This document shows, one piece after another, positions 34,881 to 43,401 of a stretch of 64,000 nt of DNA. The position numbers and the translations under genes were made by a program. The notes beneath the pieces were generated by a model. It did no database searches. It was not told where the DNA came from and saw only the letters and a program-made list of their open reading frames with translations. The stretch lies in assembly GCF_015845845.1 (NCBI RefSeq), contig NZ_LDIG01000076.1, positions 78,105 through 142,104 on the forward strand. Reading direction: 5' to 3'. The DNA is from Paenibacillus dendritiformis (GTDB lineage Bacteria > Bacillota > Bacilli > Paenibacillales > Paenibacillaceae). Numbering within the stretch: the stretch's first letter is position 1; each line of letters begins with the position of its first letter.

Positions 34881-35603
34881 ATGGAGAGAGGCAGGGTGAT
34901 GGAGATGAAGCAAGTGCTGCTGGAAGTGATAGGGACGACACGGGAAGAGGTGGTGACGGCGGCCCGGAACGGGGCGGATCGCATTGAGCTGATTACCGCC
35001 ATTACCGAAGGCGGGCTGACGCCGAGCCTTGGATTGGTGCAGGAGGCGGTGGAGGCGGCAGACATTCCGGTCAACGTCATGATTCGGCCGCACAGCCGTT
35101 CTTTTATTTATGATGCGGATGATATGCGTACGATTGTGGCCGATGTCCGGCTTATCCGCTCCACCGGAGCGAACGCGATCGTATTCGGGGCGTTGACGCC
35201 GGAAGGAACGATAGACAAGGCGGCCCTGGAGCGCGTTCTGGAGGCCGCAGACGGCCTGCCGATGACGTTCCATCGGGCCGTGGACGAGACAAGGGACATC
35301 TATGAAGCGCTTGACGTGCTGCTCGGGTATCCTCAGATTACAAGCGTGTTGACCTCGGGCGGACAGCCGAGCGCCCTGCAGGCGGCCGGCGTGATCGCCG
35401 AGATGGTCCGGCGCGCCGAGGGCTCCTCGCTGGCGATTCTGGCGGGCAGCGGGCTTACGGTGGAGTCGGTTGGCGGGTTCATTCAGGAGACGGGCGTCCG
35501 CCATGTTCATTTCGGATCGAACGTAAGGCAGGGAACGCGTGCGCTGTCACCGATCGATCCCGAGCGGCTGTCGAGTCTCGCCGCGCTGCTTCGCACGGTA
35601 TAG
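34881..35603 (+). CDS. cutC: CutC family protein
   Basis: Up to 240-aa TIM-barrel protein of the CutC family. Signatures include LLEVIGTTREEVVTAARNGADRIEL, VNVMIRPHSRSFIYD, MTFHRAVDE and HVHFGSNVR. CutC was named for copper tolerance in E. coli, but the role is debated. Start candidates are ATG 34881 (behind GGCGGGG) and ATG 34899/34905 (behind GAGGCAGGG). It is probably cotranscribed with the asparaginase-like gene. Confidence 0.88.
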   Translation: MERGRVMEMKQVLLEVIGTTREEVVTAARNGADRIELITAITEGGLTPSLGLVQEAVEAADIPVNVMIRPHSRSFIYDADDMRTIVADVRLIRSTGANAIVFGALTPEGTIDKAALERVLEAADGLPMTFHRAVDETRDIYEALDVLLGYPQITSVLTSGGQPSALQAAGVIAEMVRRAEGSSLAILAGSGLTVESVGGFIQETGVRHVHFGSNVRQGTRALSPIDPERLSSLAALLRTV

Positions 35604-35662
35604 ACACCTTATTCCGCTCTTGCCCGGCTGCCGGCTCCGCCGCCCCGGTCAAGGGCCGGGAC

Positions 35663-35887
35663 TCAGCCCCGGCGCAGACGGCCGAGCTCGGAGACGAGCG
35701 CTTCCATTTCGCTGATGCTGTACGACGACTTGCTCATGACGATATCGTATACTTCCTTAATATCGTCATACTGCTCCACGGAGAAGGCGGAGGGCTGCAT
35801 CGCGGCGGCCGTCGCCATCTTCAGGCGCCCCTTGATCGCCTCAATCATCAATTCCACGTTCTGCTGCGTTTTTTCATTGGTAATCAT
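35663..35887 (-). CDS. DUF1128 / UPF0435 protein, YfkK-like
   Basis: 74-aa helical cytoplasmic protein matching the UPF0435 (YfkK) family: N-terminal QQNVELMIEAIKGRLKMATAA, then a long C-terminal helical part ending SISEMEALVSELGRL. GAGGAGG precedes ATG 35887; the longer open frame upstream to 36358 has no RBS and runs antisense to yyaC. Function unknown. Confidence 0.85.
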   Translation of the reverse strand: MITNEKTQQNVELMIEAIKGRLKMATAAAMQPSAFSVEQYDDIKEVYDIVMSKSSYSISEMEALVSELGRLRRG

Positions 35888-36065
35888 GCTATTCCTCCTC
35901 GAACGGTTGTGAGCAACCTGCTCGTATTGTATCACGAATGCGGCGCAAACTGAACGAACTTCCGCGATTCGCTCCGCGCCGGCCGGCGCTGCGGCACAGG
36001 CTTGGCATGGCCCGAAATGTGAAGTACAATAAGGCATCATGAAGATGAAAAGGAGTACGCACCCG

Positions 36066-36617
36066 ATGCAGCTCAATTTATTTCCGCCCCTGGATCCCCG
36101 GTCCGCGGAGCGGCGGCAGAAGTTGGCGGGAGCGCAAGTGTCCGGTTTTTTGCAATCGGTGGCCGCGGCGCATCCGTCCGAGCCGATCATGTTCATCTGT
36201 ATCGGAACCGACCGTTCCACGGGGGACGCGCTTGGCCCGCTGGTGGGAACCAGGCTGCGGGAGAGCGGATGGACGAATGTGATCGGCTGCTTGGACGAGC
36301 CTTGCGATTCGTCCAATCTGGAGGCGAGGCTCGCCGGATTGCCGGATAATCTTATCACGATTGCGATTGACGCCTGCCTTGGCCATCCTTCGACGGTAGG
36401 CTATTATCTGGTCGGCAATCAGCCGCTGCTTCCCGCGGAATCGGTTGGCATGACGCTCCCTGCGGTAGGCCGTTACAGCATCGCCGCGGTCGTCAATACG
36501 AACGGGCCGAAGCCCTACTGGACCCTGCAGACAACTTCTCTCCGCTTCGTGATGAAGATGGCGCATGAACTGGCGGATGCCATTTTACAATCTTTCCCAG
36601 ATAATCATAAGGAATAA
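36066..36617 (+). CDS. yyaC: Spore protease YyaC-like
   Basis: 183-aa protein of the YyaC/GPR-like family found in spore formers. Blocks IMFICIGTDRSTGDALGPLVG, VIGCLDEPCDSSNL and IAIDACLGHPSTVGYYLV match the germination-protease-like fold. ATG 36066 follows AGGAG with ten bases between; ATG 36039 is an alternative without a good RBS. It supports a sporulating host. Confidence 0.88.
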   Translation: MQLNLFPPLDPRSAERRQKLAGAQVSGFLQSVAAAHPSEPIMFICIGTDRSTGDALGPLVGTRLRESGWTNVIGCLDEPCDSSNLEARLAGLPDNLITIAIDACLGHPSTVGYYLVGNQPLLPAESVGMTLPAVGRYSIAAVVNTNGPKPYWTLQTTSLRFVMKMAHELADAILQSFPDNHKE

Positions 36618-36693
36618 AAACGTTATTTTCCCCATATGAATGATGTCGTGGGCCTGGGGAGGCATCCCGTTCGACAGGTTCGGATACAGAATA

Positions 36694-36722
36694 AAAGAGC
36701 CGGACCCGACATCCGACTCTTT
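36694..36722 (-). terminator. Terminator of the small toxin-like mRNA
   Basis: On the minus strand AAAGAGTCGGA pairs with TCCGGCTCTTT over 11 bases (one G-T wobble), followed by TATTCTG. The plus-strand version has a mismatch, so it favours leftward transcripts. Confidence 0.6.
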
Positions 36723-36781
36723 GGCACTGATCGCGTTAACCCCTATGTTGATCCGTTCCTGGCATGAACGGATCATTTTTT
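36704..36781 (+). ncRNA. Putative antisense RNA to the toxin-like mRNA
   Basis: A plus-strand transcript ending at the strong terminator 36749-36781 would overlap the 3' UTR and stop codon of the toxin-like mRNA by ~78 bases. This is the geometry of RatA with txpA and SR4 with bsrG. A weak promoter, TTCGAC-N16-TAAAAG, lies at 36670-36697. Existence of the RNA is inference; the 5' end is a guess. Confidence 0.35.
36749..36781 (+). terminator. Rho-independent terminator overlapping the toxin-like stop codon
   Basis: TGATCCGTTC and GAACGGATCA form a perfect ten-base stem with loop CTGGCAT, followed by six T on the plus strand. It reads opposite to the small ORF and its last stem bases include that ORF's stop codon. 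Confidence 0.85.
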
Positions 36782-36868
36782 ATCCTGCCGGTCCGTCAGC
36801 TTGATGATGAGCTGAACCAGGCCGAGCACAAACGCACTCGTGGCGAAGAACATTTCGAACCCTTCCAT
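36773..36868 (-). CDS. Candidate holin-like type I toxin (31 aa)
   Basis: A 31-codon ORF beginning MEGFEMFFATSAFVLGLVQL and ending with a charged tail DRQDKK. It has one membrane helix (residues ~7-24), an acidic N-terminus and a lysine end, as in Hol-Tox/TxpA/BsrG-like peptides that damage the membrane. AAAGGAGGTGATC (36872-36884), eight bases before the ATG as counted from GGAGG, matches the 3' end of 16S rRNA over 13 bases. A CACCUUC segment in the upstream mRNA (36926-36932) can pair with GGAGGUG and hide it. The antisense terminator at its 3' end completes a type I toxin layout. Seen directly: ORF, SD, hairpins. Inferred: toxicity. Confidence 0.6.
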   Translation of the reverse strand: MEGFEMFFATSAFVLGLVQLIIKLTDRQDKK

Positions 36869-37106
36869 GATGATCACCTCCTTTCGCGGCCGGACAACAA
36901 ATACTGGAGCAGATACTGCGCCATAGAAGGTGCTGATTCAGCGGTATTCATTTCGTGTAATATTATTCTATATCTATGTAGAAAAGTCGTTTCATAGAAT
37001 CCATCTGTAGGAAATTTTGAATTTTTTTTGCACTTTGTGACAAGCATTCTTAATATACAACGGCGCGCATCCGATGCGCGGCGCTTACAGAAAAGAGGAG
37101 ATAGCT
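36869..37106. other. AT-rich divergent control region
   Basis: Spacer between the small toxin-like gene (leftward) and the alpha/beta hydrolase (rightward). On the minus strand the TATA-rich stretch 36955-36985 (TATAGAATAATATT) is the likely toxin promoter, leaving a 5' UTR of ~80-100 bases. No other gene is seen. Confidence 0.4.
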
Positions 37107-37895
37107 ATGCCAACGATCGCGGTTCAACCACAATTCAGCATGCATATGGAGGAGCAAGGCCAGGGACCGGCCGTCGTGCTGCTGCACGGGTTCTGCGGCA
37201 GCTCGCGGTACTGGGCGGATCTGGCGCCGCTGCTCGCGGGAAGCTGCCGCGTCATTACGCCGGACCTGAGAGGCCACGGCAAATCGGATGCGCCTGTCGG
37301 TCCCTATACAATCGAACAGATGGCGGACGATGTGCTGCACTTGGCCGATGCGCTCGAACTGGACCGATTCGTGCTGTTGGGCCATTCGTTGGGAGGATAT
37401 ATTACGCTGTCGTTCGCGCAGCGGCATGCCCACCGCTTGAAGGGGTTCGGGCTGATCCACTCGACTGGGAAGCCGGACACGGAGGAGGGCAAGCAGAAGC
37501 GGCTTGCCACCGTAGAAGCGCTCCAGCGGCATGGCATCGTTCCGGTCGTGGACGATCTCGTGCCGAAGCTGTTCGCCGAGGATCGCGGCCCTGGGGAGGC
37601 TATCGACAAGGCGAAGGAGATTGGCTATTCTACGCCGCCTCAAGGCGCGATCGGCGCGGTGCTCGCGATGCGCGAACGGCCCGACCGCACCGCGGTTCTG
37701 CAGGCTGCCGCGCTCCCGGTGCTGCTCGTGGCGGGGGAGAAGGATCGGATTGTCGCGCCGGAGAACGTATTTACCGCGGCGGGAGATCATATCGAGCCTG
37801 TCACCCTGGAAGGGGTCGGACATATGGGCATGATGGAGGCGCCGGAAAAGCTGGCGGCCGCGATTCGTTCCTTCGTGGACAAAGCATACGCATGA
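37107..37895 (+). CDS. Alpha/beta hydrolase
   Basis: 262-aa cytoplasmic alpha/beta-fold hydrolase. The oxyanion region is VVLLHGFCGSSRYW, the nucleophile is Ser in GHSLGG (~residue 96), the acid is probably Asp in AGEKDRIV, and the His is in GVGHMGMMEAP. Start ATG 37107 follows AAAAGAGGAG. Substrate unknown; an esterase or signalling hydrolase such as RsbQ-type is possible, but nothing here decides it. Confidence 0.88.
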   Translation: MPTIAVQPQFSMHMEEQGQGPAVVLLHGFCGSSRYWADLAPLLAGSCRVITPDLRGHGKSDAPVGPYTIEQMADDVLHLADALELDRFVLLGHSLGGYITLSFAQRHAHRLKGFGLIHSTGKPDTEEGKQKRLATVEALQRHGIVPVVDDLVPKLFAEDRGPGEAIDKAKEIGYSTPPQGAIGAVLAMRERPDRTAVLQAAALPVLLVAGEKDRIVAPENVFTAAGDHIEPVTLEGVGHMGMMEAPEKLAAAIRSFVDKAYA

Positions 37896-37933
37896 CAGGC
37901 GGCCCAATGACAGACCGGCCCTTGTGAGAACGG

Positions 37934-37964
37934 GAGTGCTGCACCCTTGTGGACAGCACTCTTT
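37934..37964 (+). terminator. Terminator of the alpha/beta hydrolase gene
   Basis: GAGTGCTG (37934-37941) pairs with CAGCACTC (37954-37961), followed by TTTG. Confidence 0.65.
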
Positions 37965-38098
37965 GTGCGTTATACTGGATGTAATTTTTGTGCAAATTAG
38001 TCAGATATCAAACGATCGATCACTTCCCGCACATGATTATCGCTGCTCATCCGACAGGTTAGGCAACGCCTTATCGTCTTCGGCTAGGAGGTGGAGTC

Positions 38099-38830
38099 AT
38101 GTATAGAAAAGATTATTTGCTGCGGCTGGTGCAGGAGATGACCGACCTGATCGGCAAAGCGATGAACCTGCGGCAGCGGAAAAAACGGACCGAGCTGCTG
38201 TTCGAATGGGACGAGCTGATGCGGGAGCGGTTCCGCATCAACGGCGAGCTGTCCGATCGGCTGACCGGAGAGGATCTGATTCACTTGTACCGGACCAACG
38301 GGCGGCTGCATGCCGACGAGCTTCAGGCCTTCGCGATCCTGCTCCATGAACGGGCGAAGCTGGAGCGGGAGAAGGAGCTGGCGGAACGCCATGAGATGCC
38401 TGTCAGTGACGCTGCCCGATCGGGACCGGATGATGCCTTCATTGAGGATCTGTACGTGCGGCGTTCCTTCAAAAGCCTGCATCTGCTGCTCGAGGCGATG
38501 CTGCAGGGCAGCGACCGGCGGCTGCTTCCCGTCATGGAGGCGACGGAGGTGCTGATGCGGGATCTGAAGGGTTACCGAATGCCGGACGAGCTGCTTGCAC
38601 GCCTGTGGTCCTGGCTTGAACGGGAAGGCCGCTACGCCGAAGCCGAGGATGCGTTGTTCCGCTGGGTGCGGCAGGCTGCGGGCCAACCGGAGGAAGCGGA
38701 GCTGCGCAAGCGGCAGGGCATACGCTTCTATGAACGCCTCGCGGGATGCACGGATGAAGCCCTGGAGCAGGGCGGCCTGCCCCGCGAAGAGCTGGCCGAC
38801 GGCCGCGCCGATCTGGAAGCGATTCAATGA
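38099..38830 (+). CDS. Helical hypothetical protein (DUF6483-like)
   Basis: 243-aa soluble, almost entirely helical protein beginning MYRKDYLLRLVQEMTDLIG. Charged TPR-like segments follow (GRYAEAEDALFRWVRQAAG). It resembles DUF6483 proteins of Firmicutes, which I cannot verify. GGAGGTGGAGTC precedes ATG 38099. It stands alone between two terminators; a nine- or ten-base C-run immediately follows the stop. Confidence 0.6.
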   Translation: MYRKDYLLRLVQEMTDLIGKAMNLRQRKKRTELLFEWDELMRERFRINGELSDRLTGEDLIHLYRTNGRLHADELQAFAILLHERAKLEREKELAERHEMPVSDAARSGPDDAFIEDLYVRRSFKSLHLLLEAMLQGSDRRLLPVMEATEVLMRDLKGYRMPDELLARLWSWLEREGRYAEAEDALFRWVRQAAGQPEEAELRKRQGIRFYERLAGCTDEALEQGGLPREELADGRADLEAIQ

Positions 38831-38920
38831 ACCCCCCCCCTTGCCCGGGCTGCGGGTTTTCCCGTGGGCGGACTATTCAAGCCGTCTCCATATAACCTCA
38901 TACAAGACAGGAATAGAACG

Positions 38921-38951
38921 AGAACCTTGCCGGCCCGCAGGGTTCTTTTTT
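38921..38951 (+). terminator. Terminator downstream of the DUF6483-like gene
   Basis: AGAACCTTGC (38921-38930) pairs with GCAGGGTTCT (38937-38946) with one wobble, followed by a run of six T. Confidence 0.8.
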
Positions 38952-39100
38952 CGATCTCCGCACACGATGGTCTGGTTCTGACTCCTAGTTCCTAGGTCCT
39001 TCGGAATAAGAAGCTATTCACATTTATGGCCGATCTGTCGATAAAGTATAGTAGGTAATTCGGACTATGCACATTTTTGAATCTCTGGATACAGGAATTG

Positions 39101-39147
39101 CCGGATGCCGGCGAGGCTGCCAACGGGGCCGCCCCGCCGGCATCCGG
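39101..39147 (+). promoter_or_regulatory. Long inverted repeat in the PilZ gene leader
   Basis: CCGGATGCCGGCG (39101-39113) pairs perfectly with CGCCGGCATCCGG (39135-39147), 45 bases before the PilZ start codon. No T-run follows. It does not match the c-di-GMP riboswitch consensus I know. The rest of the gap 38831-39192 holds only the C-run and the terminator at 38921. Confidence 0.45.
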
Positions 39148-39192
39148 ACCGATATAACACCCTGGCACGAGAGACATGAGGAGGTTTTTTAC

Positions 39193-39858
39193 ATGGGGAA
39201 TCAGGCATACACGATGGACAGCCCGGGTTTATTATCGGGAGCTTTGTTGAACTGCCGGACTGTGATCGAAGGCAGTGGCTGCGTGGCAACGGGTATGTTA
39301 TCTTATATGGAAGGCGATTTGATCGATATTGAATTGCCGCAATTCGAACACTTCGAATTAGGGGAGCAAGTCAAAGTTACGATCTATTCCGGAATGGGCA
39401 TCGTCAACTTTTTCACCAAAATTATCGCCCGGAACGAAGGCTCCCTGCTGCTCATCCATCCGCCTCAGCAGCAGCAGCGATTTTCGGACAAGCGCGAGTC
39501 GCCGCGGGTCATCATCCGCAAGCATGGCTTCATCCATTCCGAAGCCTCGCCTCAGGAGAACCGGAGCGCCGCTCAGAGCGGAACCCCGATCCACCTGGTC
39601 GATATCAGCCTGACCGGCGTAGGCTTCACGATGACCGAGGGCGAGCCGCTGCGCGAAGGCATGCGGGTCGAAGCGGAGCTTCATTTGGGCTTCACCTTGC
39701 CCTGCCGCCTCGAGATTGTGCACCGCTCCCGCCATCCCGAAGGGATGATGTATGGAGCCAGCCTGGAAGGCCTCGACGAAGCTGCCCTCCGCTCCCTGCG
39801 CGCCTTTATCCTGCGCGAACAGATCACGGCTTACGTGGATAAGAAGCAGAATATATAG
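39193..39858 (+). CDS. PilZ-domain protein (c-di-GMP receptor, YcgR/DgrA-like)
   Basis: 221-aa protein. An N-terminal YcgR-like beta domain (~1-95) precedes a PilZ domain. The c-di-GMP motif begins at RESPRVIIRKHG (RxxxR-like: K-R-E-S-P-R) and continues with VDISLTGVGFTM (D-x-S-x-x-G). A loop insertion of ~20 residues sits between the two motif halves. ATG 39193 follows GAGGAGG; the open frame extends upstream through the hairpin without an RBS. It probably adjusts motility or surface polymer production to c-di-GMP. Confidence 0.82.
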   Translation: MGNQAYTMDSPGLLSGALLNCRTVIEGSGCVATGMLSYMEGDLIDIELPQFEHFELGEQVKVTIYSGMGIVNFFTKIIARNEGSLLLIHPPQQQQRFSDKRESPRVIIRKHGFIHSEASPQENRSAAQSGTPIHLVDISLTGVGFTMTEGEPLREGMRVEAELHLGFTLPCRLEIVHRSRHPEGMMYGASLEGLDEAALRSLRAFILREQITAYVDKKQNI

Positions 39859-39904
39859 ATAACATGTCGGCAACTATATCCTTTTCGAAGAGAGGAGAAG
39901 CAAT

Positions 39905-41302
39905 TTGAAAATATCATCCTTACGGTATTTCTTATCTTGCTGCGGACTAGCTGTATTCGGCGTCATGTTATTTCTTCTTCCCGGAACTGCAGAAGCCGGA
40001 ACGGTATTCCCGTCGAAACAGATCGATTCCTACGATGTGGAGTTGAAGGCGGATCCGACCTATGTTCCGGCTCCGCTGAGCGTCACGGAAGCAACCTACA
40101 CCCAGACCGTCAACCTCGACCCGTCAGTGGCGGAAGTCTCGGTCGATCCGGTTCTGGGCCAATATGCGATTACAGGCAAAACCTACGGCACGACCACCGT
40201 CGAATACAAATGGACCACCGCCCAAAATGCCGAGCTCGTACATAAGTTCACGGTTACGGTCGATTCTGGCGGGATAGCGCCGCGTGTTCGAATTAATCAA
40301 GAAGAGGACAGTTATTTCAAACTAATTAACAGCAGCTTATATCAAACGAAGACAATAGATCTGAGTAGTTTATTTTCAGGTAATATAAAATGGGAAGCCG
40401 GGTCTTTTGAACTTCATGACAGTAACGGAGTTTTTGGTCTTGGCTCGGACTTTTCAAGCCCAAGTAGAAGCTATTTTACTTTAATTTATACAGGTAATAC
40501 AGGCGATACCAGAATTACGATCAAGGCAACCGATTTAAACGGCTACACCGCTTCCTACTTCTTCGACGTCTCAACCAACTGGGATCCCGTCTTTCAGCCG
40601 CAGCCGGATATGACCCTGATTCAAGGGGAAGAATACACCTTCAATCTGAACGAGATGAAGGTCTTTACGGATGCAGATGATGACAAACTGATCTACACCA
40701 TTGATCCGGTAAAAGGAGTGACGGCATCGGTTAATGAGGATATGTTGACCATTACGTCCAATACCGAGCAGGAGTTCGCGTTGACGATCCGGGCCGATGA
40801 CGGCCGGAACGGGAAGGCTGCCGGCGTCCTCAAGTTCAAGGCTTGGCGCTCCGAGGAGGTTGGCATTGCCGGAACCTACCCGGAGACGCGCAACACGATC
40901 CGCTTTACCCAGATCCCTCAAGGGAAATACGTGCTCGCTCCGCTCAAGACCACGACGCCTGGCGGGACAGAACTGCAGGGCTTGGTTGATGAGGGGAAAG
41001 CGCGGGCTGCGGATTCAGACGGAGAGCTTGAATTTGCGATCGATGAGATCAACGAGCAGAGCCAAAGCGTTCCAGCCTTGCAGGCAGGCACTTACGGACT
41101 TTATTTAGTTGACCCTTCCACTGTTGCTCTGGACAGAGTCGTGCATCTTATCGGCATCGATGTCGTGCGGAGCCAGTTGGAGCAAATCGACCGTGACCAT
41201 GAAAATAACGGGCTGGATATTATGGATGCGCATCGATGGTTAATGAAGTACAATAACACTTATTTCAATGCGAAAGTTGTTCTGTCGCTGCTTCCATCTT
41301 AA
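39905..41302 (+). CDS. Secreted multi-domain protein with a dockerin-like C-terminus
   Basis: 465-aa exported protein. The signal peptide ends near GTAEAG. A beta-rich N-terminal domain (~30-125), a middle domain (~128-225), a cadherin/Ig-like region (FQPQPDMTLIQGEEYTFNL ... LTIRADDGRNGKAAG) and a C-terminal part follow. The last ~40 residues contain DRDHENNGLDIMDAHRWLMKY, a single EF-hand/dockerin-like loop. The start is TTG 39905 behind GAGAGGAGAAG. The codons for the middle domain are much richer in A+T than the rest (~40285-40510). Function unknown; probably surface-associated. Confidence 0.65.
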   Translation: MKISSLRYFLSCCGLAVFGVMLFLLPGTAEAGTVFPSKQIDSYDVELKADPTYVPAPLSVTEATYTQTVNLDPSVAEVSVDPVLGQYAITGKTYGTTTVEYKWTTAQNAELVHKFTVTVDSGGIAPRVRINQEEDSYFKLINSSLYQTKTIDLSSLFSGNIKWEAGSFELHDSNGVFGLGSDFSSPSRSYFTLIYTGNTGDTRITIKATDLNGYTASYFFDVSTNWDPVFQPQPDMTLIQGEEYTFNLNEMKVFTDADDDKLIYTIDPVKGVTASVNEDMLTITSNTEQEFALTIRADDGRNGKAAGVLKFKAWRSEEVGIAGTYPETRNTIRFTQIPQGKYVLAPLKTTTPGGTELQGLVDEGKARAADSDGELEFAIDEINEQSQSVPALQAGTYGLYLVDPSTVALDRVVHLIGIDVVRSQLEQIDRDHENNGLDIMDAHRWLMKYNNTYFNAKVVLSLLPS

Positions 41303-41329
41303 CATCGGAAAAGCGCGTCAGATTCATAC

Positions 41330-41354
41330 AGGCTAACCTTAGGGTTGGCCTTTT
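41330..41354 (+). terminator. Terminator of the secreted protein gene
   Basis: AGGCTAACC (41330-41338) pairs with GGTTGGCCT (41343-41351), followed by TTTT. Confidence 0.75.
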
Positions 41355-41408
41355 GCTATTATGTAAATAATAATAAAGATAGATAGAGTGATAGGTGGAG
41401 AAGAACGC

Positions 41409-43373
41409 ATGAATGATAAGAGCGAACGAAACGGAGGATGGACCGCGGCGGCTGCCGGTGCCGCCGCAGGCATACTGCTGCTCGCGCTGTGGCTGAACGG
41501 CCTGTTCTACAACGGAGATACGGTTGCCCTCTCCGTTCTGATGTGTGCGGCGGCTGTCGCGCTTCTTCTGATGAAGCGTCCCGTTCTATCCGCAGCCATC
41601 CTGCTGCCGCTCGTTCTCCTGATCGCTTATGGCATTGTCCGCTTCCTCGACCCGGCGAGCGTCCACGGCACCCACATGCAGATAATCCGCTATGCGATGT
41701 ACACCGGGTGGACGGTGGCGATATCCGCGTTTTTTTGCGGGCGCAGCTCTGACTCGGCGTGGAAAAAAGGACTGCACGCGCTCCTCGTCGTTGGCGTCAT
41801 CAACAGCCTGAGCGCGCTCCTGATGCTGGGCGAATGGCTTCCTTACGAAGCCGGTGTCATGATCAGCGAGAACGCCGAAATTTCCGCTTGGGGATTCCGC
41901 TTGGGCGGCTTCCTGCAATATCCGAACACCCTCGGAGCGGTAACGGGCGCTTTTCTGCTCCTTCAGCTTTATCATGTCCAGGCTGCCTCCGGCTTCCGGG
42001 CGCGTATGGCGGCGCTGCTTCCTGTTCTTCCCCACATGGCCGTCCTGATGCTGACGGAGTCCCGGGGTTCGTGGCTGGTTGTCGCGTTAGTATGGGTTGC
42101 CTGGGTGTTATTTTTGCATAAAAAACGGCGTGCTTATATCTTGTTAACCGCCCGCTCGGCAGCCTGGGGATTCGCCGGGACCGCGAGCGCCGCTTCCTTG
42201 TGGGCCGATCATCGCGCTATGATTCCGTTGGCCGTGGCTGCGGCTTGGGCCGGATCATTGGGGGGAGAAGCGCTGCTTCACCGTCTCCGGCATTCCCGGC
42301 GGCTCGGACTCGTATGCTCGTTTTTGATTGCGGCGGCACCTGCATTCCTCGGTCTGCTGCTGATGCCTCAGGGGGCATCCGAGCGGATAACGGATCATTA
42401 TGCGACCGCAGGCGCGCGGACGCAGTTCTACCGCGATGCGCTGACATTGTGGCGGGAGCATCCGTGGTTCGGCGCCGGCGGCGAGGCCTGGAGGCAGCAG
42501 TTCGCGCGCATCCAGAGCGAGCCCTATGTAGGCAAGGAAGTCCACAGCAGCTTCTTCGATTTGCTCCTCGACGTCGGCGTCATCGGAACGGCGCCCGCGC
42601 TCATGCTGGCCGCGGCGGCGCTCTACGCCGCTTGGCGCCGACACCAGGGGCTGGCCATGGCCGCGTCCGTGCTCCTGCTGCACAGCGCTGTCGACTTCGA
42701 CATGGCCTTCGGCTTCTTCGCGCTGCTGCTCCTGGCCATGCTGGCGCTTGCGGCAGGCGCAGGCAAGCCGGGCCATGTAAGGCCGCTCCTGCGCATCGGT
42801 CGCACGGCGTCGCTTCTGCTGGCGCTGCCGCTGGGCGCCGCTGGCTTGCTGGCGGCTGTGCACGCCGCAGCCCAGCCGCTTGCGGACGCCGACGGCATGC
42901 TGGCGCTGAAGCTGACGCCAGCTGACACCGGGCTTCGCATCGCGGTGTCGCGGACCTTGCCGCCGGAAGAGGCCGTCGCCCTGCTCGCGGAAGGCCGCCG
43001 CTATGAACGGAGCGGCTTTGCGCTCTACCGCGAGCTTGCCTTGGCGACCAGCGGCCTCGGCTGGGCGGCGGAGGAGGCCGGCTATTGGCGGGAGGCCATC
43101 GCCTGCGCCCCGTTCGACCGCGACCTGCGAACGGAAGCGATAGAGCGGCTGGCCGACCAGGCCCGCCACGCCGCGATTGCCGGCGACCGCGACAAGGCCG
43201 AAATATTGGCGGCGGCTGCCGAAGACTTGTACCATCGGTATGAAGCTGAGGTACAGCGCGTCGCATCGATGCCGAATGCCGCCAATGACAAGCATTTTGC
43301 GATGACCGAGGAGGCCAAGCGCGCGTACATGGCCATCGTGCCGCTGCTCGGCTTCAACAGCGACCGGAGATAA
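41409..43373 (+). CDS. O-antigen ligase/polymerase-family membrane protein
   Basis: 654-aa polytopic protein with about 11 helices in the first ~450 residues. The Wzy/WaaL region has RLGGFLQYPNTLGAVTGAFLLL, LTESRGSWLVV and the long loop FYRDALTLWREHPWFGAGGEAW ... VHSSFFDLLLDVGVIG. A C-terminal soluble TPR-like part (residues ~510-640) follows. The family joins or polymerises lipid-linked glycans on the outer membrane face. ATG 41409 follows GGTGGAG; the substrate is unknown and no glycan locus surrounds it. Confidence 0.8.
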   Translation: MNDKSERNGGWTAAAAGAAAGILLLALWLNGLFYNGDTVALSVLMCAAAVALLLMKRPVLSAAILLPLVLLIAYGIVRFLDPASVHGTHMQIIRYAMYTGWTVAISAFFCGRSSDSAWKKGLHALLVVGVINSLSALLMLGEWLPYEAGVMISENAEISAWGFRLGGFLQYPNTLGAVTGAFLLLQLYHVQAASGFRARMAALLPVLPHMAVLMLTESRGSWLVVALVWVAWVLFLHKKRRAYILLTARSAAWGFAGTASAASLWADHRAMIPLAVAAAWAGSLGGEALLHRLRHSRRLGLVCSFLIAAAPAFLGLLLMPQGASERITDHYATAGARTQFYRDALTLWREHPWFGAGGEAWRQQFARIQSEPYVGKEVHSSFFDLLLDVGVIGTAPALMLAAAALYAAWRRHQGLAMAASVLLLHSAVDFDMAFGFFALLLLAMLALAAGAGKPGHVRPLLRIGRTASLLLALPLGAAGLLAAVHAAAQPLADADGMLALKLTPADTGLRIAVSRTLPPEEAVALLAEGRRYERSGFALYRELALATSGLGWAAEEAGYWREAIACAPFDRDLRTEAIERLADQARHAAIAGDRDKAEILAAAAEDLYHRYEAEVQRVASMPNAANDKHFAMTEEAKRAYMAIVPLLGFNSDRR

Positions 43374-43401
43374 TCCCGCCTGCCAGCGCAGGAGGGGATT
43401 A
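43371..43401 (+). terminator. Hairpin at the end of the O-antigen ligase-like gene
   Basis: TAATCCCGCCTGC (containing the stop codon) pairs with GCAGGAGGGGATTA. A seven-T run follows only ~12 bases later (43413-43419). Confidence 0.55.

Noticed and set aside
36940..37020. GTTTCA-N-GGAAAT before the alpha/beta hydrolase as a SigB promoter
   Set aside because: The -10 half lacks GGG/GGT-TA and the stretch is generally AT-rich; not counted with the other four.
38831..38841. Run of nine to ten C after the DUF6483-like gene
   Set aside because: It lies outside the reading frame and beyond the stop codon, so phase variation of the protein is not supported; it may also be length-uncertain in sequencing.
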